Source: Rickettsiales bacterium UBA1997 (lineage in GTDB: Bacteria > Pseudomonadota > Alphaproteobacteria > Rickettsiales > UBA1997). From it: 14,228 nucleotides of DNA. Positions 1 to 6,332 of the stretch are shown here, one piece after another (positions within the stretch are counted from its first letter, which is position 1; each line of letters opens with the position of its first letter). The stretch lies in the NCBI GenBank assembly GCA_002335845.1, contig DDCV01000125.1, positions 1 to 14,228 of the forward strand, in the 5' to 3' direction. Under the pieces are notes generated by a model. That model did not search any database. It had not been told where the DNA came from and saw only the letters and a list, made by a program, of their open reading frames with translations. The position numbers and the translations under genes were made by a program.

Positions 1-23
1 TTTGCTTTTTTCTTTGCTACCAT
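1..23 (-). CDS. Start of a lysine-rich protein (partial, cut by window edge)
   Basis: Only the first seven complete codons are inside the window; they read MVAKKKA, followed by the first two bases of an eighth codon that continues the A-rich run. A strong Shine-Dalgarno GGAGG lies on the minus strand at 37-33, nine bases before the ATG at 23-21, which makes this a convincing translation start despite the short length. Bases 25-28 and 39-42 could pair and place the Shine-Dalgarno in a loop. Such a lysine/alanine-rich N-terminus is typical of histone H1-like or AlgP-like DNA-binding proteins, and also of some ribosomal or nucleoid proteins. The function is therefore only a guess. The gene lies downstream of the EVE gene on the same strand, separated by about 170 bases of AT-rich DNA. 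Confidence 0.6.
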
Positions 24-58
24 GACTGTTTTCCTCCGCAGTGTTGGTGGTTATTTTT

Positions 59-87
59 AGTTTATTTAGATAAAAATGATATTACAA
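59..87 (-). promoter_or_regulatory. Possible promoter for the lysine-rich gene
   Basis: On the minus strand, TTGTAA (87-82) and TAAACT (64-59) are separated by 17 bases. Each matches the sigma70 consensus at four of six positions. The site lies about 35 bases upstream of the ATG at position 23. In DNA this AT-rich such matches are frequent, so this is weak support. The rest of the gap 24-194 holds only AT-rich sequence, including an A/T-only palindrome at 172-188. Confidence 0.25.
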
Positions 88-194
88 GTTTTTTTTCAAT
101 GTTTTTAATAAAAATTTCTCTATTTTATAAGTTTTTATCTTTTTTTTTGAATTAATTTTTGATTTATAATTAAAATAATTATTATTTTATCTAA

Positions 195-653
195 TTATTT
201 TTTTTCTAGAGATAAAATATATTCCCAATCCTTTTTTTCTACCTCTGTAATTGATAAACGGTTACCCTTCTGCACAACTCTCATTTTAGATAGTTTTTTT
301 TCACTTTTTAATTCTTTTAGAGTAATTATCTTTGTCAGTTTTCTTTTATATTTTACATCTACCATTAACCATGTTGGTTTATTTATATTACTCTTGATAT
401 CATAGTATTTTGCTTTTTTATCAAAGGCTGTATGGTCTGGATAGGGTTTAGAATTTATGCTCATAAGACCATATATTCCTGGAACATCACAATTTGAGTG
501 ATAAAAAAAAGCCATATCACCAATACTCATATCATCTCTTATCATGTTTCTAACCTGATAATTTCTAATACCATCCCAGTGTTCCGTTTTATCTTTTTTT
601 AGATCATCAATATCATAGTCTTCTGGTTCATTTTTCATGAGCCAATATTTCAT
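195..653 (-). CDS. EVE-domain protein (thymocyte nuclear protein 1 family)
   Basis: This 152-residue protein is a single EVE domain, the PUA-like fold that binds modified bases. It shows the family's landmarks in order: WLMKNEP near residues 4-10, WDGIRNYQVRN at about 26-36, the FYHSNC strand at about 50-55, a PDHTAFD segment near 72-78, WLMVDVKY at about 95-102, and RLSITEVEKKDW near the end. Length and order match bacterial members of the family almost end to end. The family is known to bind modified cytosine or similar bases in eukaryotes, but the bacterial role is not settled. Its ATG overlaps the zapA stop codon in an ATGA junction, so it is very likely translated from the zapA message. 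In many gammaproteobacteria an EVE gene sits a little downstream of zapA, beyond the 6S RNA and ygfA; here both are missing from between them. Confidence 0.9.
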   Translation of the reverse strand: MKYWLMKNEPEDYDIDDLKKDKTEHWDGIRNYQVRNMIRDDMSIGDMAFFYHSNCDVPGIYGLMSINSKPYPDHTAFDKKAKYYDIKSNINKPTWLMVDVKYKRKLTKIITLKELKSEKKLSKMRVVQKGNRLSITEVEKKDWEYILSLEKK

Positions 654-940
654 TGATCTGTTCCATATTCACGCAATGATTCACTTAATAAGTCAATTTC
701 TTCACATGCATCTGAATATTCTTTTACTTGCTCTTCTTGCTTCAAATATGCACTAACTACATTCAATGCGGACATGACAGCTATTTTTTCTTTTGCCATG
801 CTCGGTGACATTGTTTTGACTTCAGACATCTTCATGTCTAAGTAGACTGCAGATTTTTGAAGGAGTTCAACTTGATCAGGGTCACATTTAATTTTATATT
901 CCTGATCTTGGATTATTATTGTTATTTGTTCTTGTTCCAT
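650..940 (-). CDS. zapA: Cell division protein ZapA
   Basis: ZapA is a small cytoplasmic protein that bundles FtsZ protofilaments and stabilises the Z ring. The 96 residues from the ATG at 940-938 fit the family: an N-terminal beta strand (ITIIIQDQEYKIKC), a YLDMKM helix start at about 33-38, the AKEKIAVMSALNVVSAYL core at about 50-67, and a C-terminal coiled-coil tail rich in glutamate. A GTG at 946-944 overlaps the upstream stop codon and would add two residues. I prefer the ATG because a GAG lies five bases before it and the resulting N-terminus is the usual one. It sits between the TIGR02449 gene and the EVE gene in one tightly packed operon. The usual 6S RNA gene does not follow it. Confidence 0.9.
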   Translation of the reverse strand: MEQEQITIIIQDQEYKIKCDPDQVELLQKSAVYLDMKMSEVKTMSPSMAKEKIAVMSALNVVSAYLKQEEQVKEYSDACEEIDLLSESLREYGTDQ

Positions 941-942
941 AA

Positions 943-1149
943 TCACTCGATATTTTTAATTCTTTCTAATACAGCCTCAATTTCTTCTCTTGCCGACTCA
1001 TTTTTTTTTATAAGCTCAGATTTTTCCGTTACAAGCCCAGTTTGTTGTTTTAATAGTAATGCATTCTCAATCTCTATCTTTTGCATCTTATCTTTAATAC
1101 TATCGATGGATAACTTAAGAGTTTCTAGTTGCTTGCTTATTTTGGACAT
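943..1149 (-). CDS. TIGR02449-family coiled-coil protein (ZapB-like partner of ZapA)
   Basis: This 68-residue protein is predicted to be almost entirely coiled coil: leucine and isoleucine recur at heptad spacing from residue 8 onward and there are no glycines except one near the middle. The pattern LENALLL-QQ, then SELIKKNE, then ERIKNIE at the C-terminus matches the TIGR02449 family, which is encoded directly upstream of zapA in many gammaproteobacteria. Position and coiled-coil character suggest a role in division with ZapA, similar to ZapB, but this is inference from context. The stop codon TGA at 945-943 is two bases from the zapA ATG. No clear Shine-Dalgarno precedes the ATG at 1149. 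The gene is first in its operon and diverges from ygfB. Confidence 0.8.
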   Translation of the reverse strand: MSKISKQLETLKLSIDSIKDKMQKIEIENALLLKQQTGLVTEKSELIKKNESAREEIEAVLERIKNIE

Positions 1150-1171
1150 AATGTTATTTTAAAATCATTTA

Positions 1172-1203
1172 TTTACAGACATATATTATAATGTTTCTAT
1201 AAT
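1172..1203. promoter_or_regulatory. Divergent promoter region between the zapA and ygfB operons
   Basis: The 86-base gap must hold promoters in both directions. Bases 1185-1192 read ATTATAAT, a palindromic core that gives a perfect TATAAT on the plus strand (1187-1192) and on the minus strand (1190-1185). A second plus-strand TATAAT lies at 1198-1203. A TTTACA at 1172-1177 could be its -35 element, but the 20-base spacing is longer than ideal. Which -10 is used cannot be settled from sequence. Confidence 0.45.
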
Positions 1204-1235
1204 AATTAATCTAGCTAACTAATTGGAAAGAAACA

Positions 1236-1775
1236 ATGGATTTATTGCAAATAAACTTAAAAACTTTTTTATCAGATATTGAGAGTCCTTTCTCAATCAA
1301 TGAAGTTTATGGTTATTTATCTGGTTTTGCTGCGAGTAATAAGTCAGTAGATAGTTATTTTTCTGCTTTAGAGATGTATTTCTCTAATAGATCAGAGCCT
1401 AATAAAAAACAACCAGATTATAAGATAGTCATAGATAATATTATCTCCATCAAACAATCAATTGGTAGTGGATTGCTGATTTTTCCCTTTGATAATGAAG
1501 AGAAATCAGAAGATAAACTTATAGCTCTGGGTGAATGGTCTAAAAATTTTATACTTAGCACAAACTTCCTTATTGAGCAAAAGCTATTAAAGAATACCCT
1601 TGATTATCAGGAAATTCTCCATGACCTAACAGAAATTAGCAAAGTAGGTCATAATTATGATATTAATAATACAGATGAGACTGATCAGCATTATATAGAA
1701 ATTAGCAACTATGTTCTGTCTGCTGTAAATTATATCTATTCAGTTTCTGGAGAGGATAGCGATAATAATGATTGA
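1236..1775 (+). CDS. ygfB: UPF0149 family protein YgfB
   Basis: The 179-residue protein matches the UPF0149 (YgfB/YecA) family. It has an all-helical N-terminal part with an EVYGYLSGFAAS segment at about 23-34, a central LGEWSKNFI helix near residues 98-106 that corresponds to the family's LGEWCxGFL motif, and a C-terminal helix ending in an acidic tail (SGEDSDNND). The biochemical role in this lineage is unknown; YgfB has been linked to regulation in Pseudomonas, but that should not be assumed here. GGAAAG at 1225-1230 is a good ribosome binding site five bases before the ATG. It is the first gene of ygfB-pepP-ubiH-ubiI, a long-conserved gammaproteobacterial operon. Its last eight bases overlap the start of pepP. 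Confidence 0.85.
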   Translation: MDLLQINLKTFLSDIESPFSINEVYGYLSGFAASNKSVDSYFSALEMYFSNRSEPNKKQPDYKIVIDNIISIKQSIGSGLLIFPFDNEEKSEDKLIALGEWSKNFILSTNFLIEQKLLKNTLDYQEILHDLTEISKVGHNYDINNTDETDQHYIEISNYVLSAVNYIYSVSGEDSDNND

Positions 1776-3081
1776 GAATACTGTGTATAAAAAAAGAAGA
1801 AAAAGACTTTTTAGGCTAATGAAAGATAATTCGATAGTTTTAATAGAGTCTTCGCCTGAAAAAATTAGAAATAATGACTCTACCTATAGATATCGACAGT
1901 GCAGTAATTTTTATTATTTAACTGGTTATAACAAACCGTCGGCATTGCTTGTGGTATTAAAGAAAAACAAAAAGTTAATTACACATTTTTTCACCAAAAA
2001 GCCAAATAAGCATGATGAGGTTTGGACAGGACAACTACCAACTTCTACTACAACTAAAAATTTATATGGATTTGATAAGTGTAGTTATTTAAATGATATT
2101 GAAAAGTATCTTATGCTTTATCTTGAAAACACAAAAACTATATATCATACCTGGGATGATGATACAGTAAATAAGTCAATTTTCGATTCATGTCTCCATA
2201 AGCTTGGGGAGAAATATAGGTCAGGCATTGAAATTCCTTCTGAATTCTTTTCATTAAAAAAAATAGTACATAAGCTTAGACTTGTAAAAGATAAGTCTGA
2301 GATAGATCTTATCCGTGCAGCAGGTAAAATATCTTCGCTAGCTCATATTGAAGTGATTAAAAAATGTAAACCAGGGTTAACAGAGAGAGAGTTAGAGGCA
2401 GTACTACTTTATAATTTTAATGTTAATGATGCATCAGAGGCTTACACATCAATTGTTGCTTCTGGAAAAAATGCATGTGTCCTGCATTATATAGATAACT
2501 CATCTATGCTTATGAATGGCGATCTTTTATTGACAGATGCTGCCTGTGAGTATAAAAATTATGCATCTGATATTACTCGAACTATCCCAGTTAATGGCAA
2601 ATTCACAGAAGATCAAAAATTATTATATAATCTTGTTCTGAAGGCTCAACAAAAGGCAATAACAGCATGTGTGATAGGTAATACTTTGCAATATATACAT
2701 ATGGTGGCGGTTAAGGTTATATGCAAGGGTCTTATCGACTTAGGATTAATTAATGGAAATTATAAACAGGCGATGAACGAAAAATTATATAAGAAATTTT
2801 ATATGCATAATACTGGGCACTGGTTAGGTCTGGATGTCCATGATCCATCAGAATATAAAGAAAACAAGGAGTTAGTAAAACTTGAGCCTGGAATGATTTT
2901 TACTGTAGAGCCTGGGCTTTATATAAGATCTGATAAATCAATAGACAAGAGGTTTCATAATATTGGCATAAGGATTGAAGATGATATCTTGATCACAAAA
3001 AATGGACCTGAAATTTTAACATTAAAAGCACCAAAGTCTATTAATGAAATAGAATATTTAATGAGTGGAAATAATGGCTAG
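1768..3081 (+). CDS. pepP: Xaa-Pro aminopeptidase II (PepP, peptidase M24B)
   Basis: PepP removes the N-terminal residue from peptides with proline in the second position, using two metal ions (usually Mn2+) in the cytoplasm. The N-terminal half (to about residue 170) is the creatinase-like domain, with the YRYRQCSNFYYLTGY segment at about 40-54. The C-terminal half is the pita-bread catalytic domain. All five metal ligands are visible: D257 and D268 (in LLTDAACEY...SDITR), H351 (in HNTGHWLGLDVHD), E381 (in FTVEPGLY) and E404 (in GIRIEDD). These align closely with D260, D271, H354, E383 and E406 of the E. coli enzyme, and the length of 437 against 441 residues agrees. The start overlaps ygfB by eight bases, so translation is probably coupled. 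The enzyme looks intact. Confidence 0.95.
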   Translation: MIENTVYKKRRKRLFRLMKDNSIVLIESSPEKIRNNDSTYRYRQCSNFYYLTGYNKPSALLVVLKKNKKLITHFFTKKPNKHDEVWTGQLPTSTTTKNLYGFDKCSYLNDIEKYLMLYLENTKTIYHTWDDDTVNKSIFDSCLHKLGEKYRSGIEIPSEFFSLKKIVHKLRLVKDKSEIDLIRAAGKISSLAHIEVIKKCKPGLTERELEAVLLYNFNVNDASEAYTSIVASGKNACVLHYIDNSSMLMNGDLLLTDAACEYKNYASDITRTIPVNGKFTEDQKLLYNLVLKAQQKAITACVIGNTLQYIHMVAVKVICKGLIDLGLINGNYKQAMNEKLYKKFYMHNTGHWLGLDVHDPSEYKENKELVKLEPGMIFTVEPGLYIRSDKSIDKRFHNIGIRIEDDILITKNGPEILTLKAPKSINEIEYLMSGNNG

Positions 3082-4267
3082 TAATCAAAAGTTTGATTTT
3101 GTTATAAGTGGCGCTGGACTTGTTGGCTGTCTAGTTGCAAGTCAGCTTGCTAAGTTAGGCTTAAAATGTTGTTTAATTGAAAAAAATAAAATTAATGACG
3201 TTCCATTAGTTAATAATTATTCTCCATTATCATTAAATTATAGATCATATTTGATACTTAAAAAGTTTGATTTATGGGAAGAAATACTACCCCATGTCTA
3301 CCCAATTAGAAATTTAACGATTAAGAGTTATCATAGCTTGAATAGACTTACGTTTAATGCAAAAGATATTTATTTGAATGACTTAGGATATGTAGTTGAC
3401 CGAAGAAATTTACTTCAAGCATTTTTAAATAATATCAAATCTTCATCTAATATAACAATATTTGATCAAGAGACTATGAGTGGTTTTCAGGATCATACCG
3501 AAGACGAGGAGTATGGATTAATTGGAAAACTTTTATCTGGGCAATCAATAGAGGCTAAATATTTGATAGTTTCAGATGGGATAGAATCTAAAATAAAAGA
3601 TAAATTAAATATAAAATCATTAAAAATTGATTATTCTCAAATATCCTTTGTATTTAATGCAAAAGCATTTTTCAAAAAATATAGTGCTGTACAAATTTTT
3701 AATAAATATGGAATTTTTGCTGGCATTCCATATGGTAGTGATAGAACAAATATTATCCTAACTATAAATAAAAAAGATATACCTATTTTTTTTAATGATA
3801 AAGACAAGATTAAAAAAAATTCACTTCAAAATATTTTCAAAGATTATATGAGTGATATTTCAGACTTAAAATTTGTTAGCCAATATAATCTTCTTACCTC
3901 TAGGTCAAAAGAAATTTCAAGAAATAATATAATATTACTAGGAAATTCTTCCCAGCTTTTACATCCAGTTGGAGCACAGGGTTTTAATTTAGCTGTGAAT
4001 AATATTGATTCACTAATAAAATTTATGAGTAATGGTAAATTAGATATTGCAGGTTTAACTAATGAGATTAATAAATCACGCGAATCTGTTTTTGATAATA
4101 TTGACGTAGCTACTAATATTTTGGGAGGAGAAAAAATTCCATCGAAGCTGCTAAGCTTTTTTTTAATAAACTCAATTAAATCTTCTCAAATAATGAAAAA
4201 TACATTTTTAAAAAATATGCTAGGTATTAATAATTACCCTTATCTTAATATTGGCGCTGACATATGA
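3074..4267 (+). CDS. ubiH: UbiH-type FAD-dependent ubiquinone hydroxylase
   Basis: This 397-residue class A flavoprotein monooxygenase is expected to add a hydroxyl group to the ubiquinone precursor ring; UbiH acts at C1 in E. coli. The FAD fingerprint GAGLVG spans residues 13-18, E36 closes the second strand where it would hold the ribose, and R57 follows in LNYRS. The DRRNL segment is at 109-113 and the DG motif follows near residue 172. The second flavin motif reads GNSSQLLHPVGAQG (290-303). The asparagine here instead of the usual aspartate is a trait shared with E. coli UbiH (GNAAQ...HP) and supports the ubiH assignment over ubiI or ubiF. I chose the ATG at 3074 over a GTG at 3065 because it overlaps pepP by eight bases exactly as pepP overlaps ygfB and gives the normal N-terminus. 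G+C content is very low. Confidence 0.85.
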   Translation: MASNQKFDFVISGAGLVGCLVASQLAKLGLKCCLIEKNKINDVPLVNNYSPLSLNYRSYLILKKFDLWEEILPHVYPIRNLTIKSYHSLNRLTFNAKDIYLNDLGYVVDRRNLLQAFLNNIKSSSNITIFDQETMSGFQDHTEDEEYGLIGKLLSGQSIEAKYLIVSDGIESKIKDKLNIKSLKIDYSQISFVFNAKAFFKKYSAVQIFNKYGIFAGIPYGSDRTNIILTINKKDIPIFFNDKDKIKKNSLQNIFKDYMSDISDLKFVSQYNLLTSRSKEISRNNIILLGNSSQLLHPVGAQGFNLAVNNIDSLIKFMSNGKLDIAGLTNEINKSRESVFDNIDVATNILGGEKIPSKLLSFFLINSIKSSQIMKNTFLKNMLGINNYPYLNIGADI

Positions 4268-5457
4268 AAAATATCTTGATAATTGGTGATGGAATCATTG
4301 GAATGCTTGCTGCCATTGTCCTTTCTAATATATATAAAAATATATATCTAGTTAAAAGTAGTAAAAAAAAGTACTACAAATCTAAGATAGATAGATTTTT
4401 TTCCATCAATCTTTTATCACAATATTTTTTTATGAAAAATGATATTTGGTCAGATATTGTTGTTAGCAAACCTCAGCCCTATAATAAAATTATAACTTGG
4501 GATGATGCGATAGAAGATAATCTCATCTTTGAATCCTCATCTATCTCATATGATAGCTTGGGTTATATTGTGAAAGAAACATCGATTATTGATAGTCTTC
4601 TAAATCGATTAGTTAATATTAAAAATGTTATAAGTATCAAGGATGTAGATGTTAGAGAAATTCGTGATAATACCCATACAATGATTCTTTATAATGGAGA
4701 ATCTATTGATTTAGATCTTATTTTAAAGTCAGATAAAAGTATGGACACTTTGCTGGGTTCAGATGACTTTAAATCGAATGTAGTTAATTATAATCAGCAT
4801 GCGTTAGTAGTAGATTTATTTCTTGATAAAATCTCTATGCAAAATATTGCATATCAAAAATTTATAGAAGGCCAGATAATGGGATTATTACCAATTTCAA
4901 ATAATCAATATAATTTGATATGGTCAGTAAATAATGATTTTTTAGATAATCTTAAAAACAATAATGATGCAAAAATTCTTTCTATTTTGAATAGTCACCT
5001 ATCAGAGAAAATAGGAACTATTAAGAATATCTCTAATCGAATTATTTTCCCCTTATCAGGTTTCCATGTTGACTCATATATAAAAAATAATATTTTAGTT
5101 ATAGGAGGTGCTGCTCATTCAGTGCACCCGATGGCTGGTCTTGGACTAAATATGGGAATACAAGATATTTTCTTATTAGAAAATTCATTTTTGAAAATTA
5201 ATACTGATAATTATGACATAACTCAAGTATTACAAAACTTTAACAGGTCTTGTACTGAAGAGAATAAAAAAACTTATAATACAATTAATTTTCTTAAAAA
5301 ATTCTATTCTGATAAATTAATTCCAGATTTTTTTAGAGAAAAATCTTTAAAATTATTTAATAAAAATATATGTCTAAAAAATAAAGTTATTGAATCTGCA
5401 ACTGGAATAGATGTTTTAAAAAGAAGATCAGTAGGAAAGTATTGTTATTCCAACTAA
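4264..5457 (+). CDS. Diverged UbiI/VisC-like FAD-dependent monooxygenase, possibly altered in FAD binding
   Basis: The 397-residue protein occupies the visC/ubiI slot after ubiH and has the same overall length and fold signs: a dinucleotide fingerprint GDGIIG at residues 8-13, an R44 in DRFFSIN, a LGYIV segment near 99-103, and GGAAHSVHPMAGLG at 281-294 followed by LNMGIQD. UbiI hydroxylates C5 of the ubiquinone ring. Two positions stand out. The acidic residue that normally ends the second beta strand is lysine (K31 in YLVKSS), and the aspartate of the GDAAH motif is glycine (G282). Both normally contact FAD. The middle of the protein is poorly conserved and very AT-rich in coding. It could be a drifting but working hydroxylase, or a structural subunit of the Ubi complex. 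It starts in an ATGA overlap with ubiH, and its 3' end overlaps the convergent transporter gene by 30 bases. Confidence 0.75.
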   Translation: MKNILIIGDGIIGMLAAIVLSNIYKNIYLVKSSKKKYYKSKIDRFFSINLLSQYFFMKNDIWSDIVVSKPQPYNKIITWDDAIEDNLIFESSSISYDSLGYIVKETSIIDSLLNRLVNIKNVISIKDVDVREIRDNTHTMILYNGESIDLDLILKSDKSMDTLLGSDDFKSNVVNYNQHALVVDLFLDKISMQNIAYQKFIEGQIMGLLPISNNQYNLIWSVNNDFLDNLKNNNDAKILSILNSHLSEKIGTIKNISNRIIFPLSGFHVDSYIKNNILVIGGAAHSVHPMAGLGLNMGIQDIFLLENSFLKINTDNYDITQVLQNFNRSCTEENKKTYNTINFLKKFYSDKLIPDFFREKSLKLFNKNICLKNKVIESATGIDVLKRRSVGKYCYSN

Positions 5458-6222
5458 AAACAAGGTAATGCAAAATATTTTCTTCAACAAGGGTGTGTTG
5501 GTTTTATATGTTAAACCTGCTCCTAAATATGAGAATATAAGAGTAGTAGCAGAAACAAGAAAAAAGGCATAAAAGTCAATAAAATCAAAAATTGTATTTT
5601 CAAATACTCCAAAAATTTCTTTCAAAAATAATGTTATTAATATTCCTAACGAAGCTATTGGTACACCGCAAGCTGCTGCTGTTGCAATACTACCCTTCAT
5701 GGATTCTCCATAAAATTTGAAATATGGTGTTGTTAAAGTCCCTCCACCAATACCTAGCATAGTGCTTATAGTTCCTGTAAATAAAGAAAATATATTAATA
5801 TATTTATGCTTTCTATTTTTGTTCGGCTTCTTTCTTTCTTTCTTATTTATTAGATATATAGAAATTATTAATAAAAGTATTCCATAGTAAATTTTTATAA
5901 TATCGCTAGTTAATGCTGTTATTAAAATTACACCCATTACGGAACCTAGTATTAAGCCTGGCAGCATTTTTTCAAATAATAACCAATTAATTAATTTATT
6001 TTTATTGTGTTTTATAGCTGCTGAAAGGCTCGAGATAACAACACATGCCAGCGAGGTGCTAACTGTACTTTGCATGAGATATTCTGTATGCAAACCGTAT
6101 GAGTTGAATATAAAGAATAAAAAAGGCACAAAGATAATACCTCCGCCCAATCCTAAAAGACCTCCAAGAAAGCCTCCAAATGCTCCTGTTATTAGATATA
6201 ATCCATATACACTCATTAGCAT
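5428..6222 (-). CDS. TauE/SafE family membrane transporter (putative sulfite/anion exporter)
   Basis: The protein has about 264 residues and is predicted to span the inner membrane with seven or eight helices. It carries the two internal repeats of the TauE/SafE family, each with its glycine-rich hallmark: GGLLGLGGGIIFVP at about residues 20-33 and STMLGIGGGTLTTPY in the second half. A lysine-rich cytoplasmic linker (about 127-139) separates the halves. Known members export sulfite, sulfoacetate or related organosulfur and anionic compounds, but the substrate cannot be read from sequence. Two starts are close: ATG at 6222 and ATG at 6216. AGGAAG at 6230-6225 is eight bases from the second, so the shorter form may be the real one. 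The gene diverges from the serine-glyoxylate aminotransferase gene and converges on the ubi operon. Confidence 0.85.
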   Translation of the reverse strand: MLMSVYGLYLITGAFGGFLGGLLGLGGGIIFVPFLFFIFNSYGLHTEYLMQSTVSTSLACVVISSLSAAIKHNKNKLINWLLFEKMLPGLILGSVMGVILITALTSDIIKIYYGILLLIISIYLINKKERKKPNKNRKHKYINIFSLFTGTISTMLGIGGGTLTTPYFKFYGESMKGSIATAAACGVPIASLGILITLFLKEIFGVFENTIFDFIDFYAFFLVSATTLIFSYLGAGLTYKTNTPLLKKIFCITLFLVGITILSY

Positions 6223-6248
6223 AGCTTCCTAAAAGTCATATATTATAG

Positions 6249-6297
6249 TTTAAAACATCTACAATTGTGGCATACTATATAAAATTAAATTTATAAG
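6249..6297 (+). promoter_or_regulatory. Probable promoter region for the sga-hpr-gck operon
   Basis: The 110-base divergent gap upstream of the aminotransferase gene must carry its promoter. TTTAAA (6249-6254) and TACTAT (6273-6278) are 18 bases apart and are the best-spaced pair I see. A TTGTGG at 6265-6270 and a TATAAG at 6292-6297 are alternatives with poor spacing. I see no clear operator or riboswitch. The call is weak because the region is so AT-rich. Confidence 0.3.
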
Positions 6298-6332
6298 TTA
6301 ATTCATTTTAAATACTAAAAAGGGAAAAGCAC

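Noticed and set aside
172..188. AAAATAAT-T-ATTATTTT palindrome after the EVE gene as a terminator.
   Set aside because: It is made only of A and T with a one-base centre, and such palindromes are common in this base composition; a stable terminator hairpin is unlikely.
195..653. The EVE-domain protein as part of a defence system against modified phage DNA.
   Set aside because: There are no restriction, helicase or nuclease partners nearby; it sits in a housekeeping division operon, as in many gammaproteobacteria.
857..1162. A 101-codon plus-strand reading frame.
   Set aside because: It is antisense to zapA and the TIGR02449 gene, both of which match known families, and it has no family features of its own.
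3941..3985. UbiH shows GN instead of GD in its second flavin motif, which first looked like a damaged enzyme.
   Set aside because: Asparagine at this place is typical of UbiH itself, including E. coli UbiH, and the other FAD residues (GAGLVG, E36, R57) are intact.
6223..6332. A riboswitch or operator before the aminotransferase operon.
   Set aside because: The stretch is too short and AT-rich to hold a recognisable riboswitch, and I found no convincing inverted repeat.
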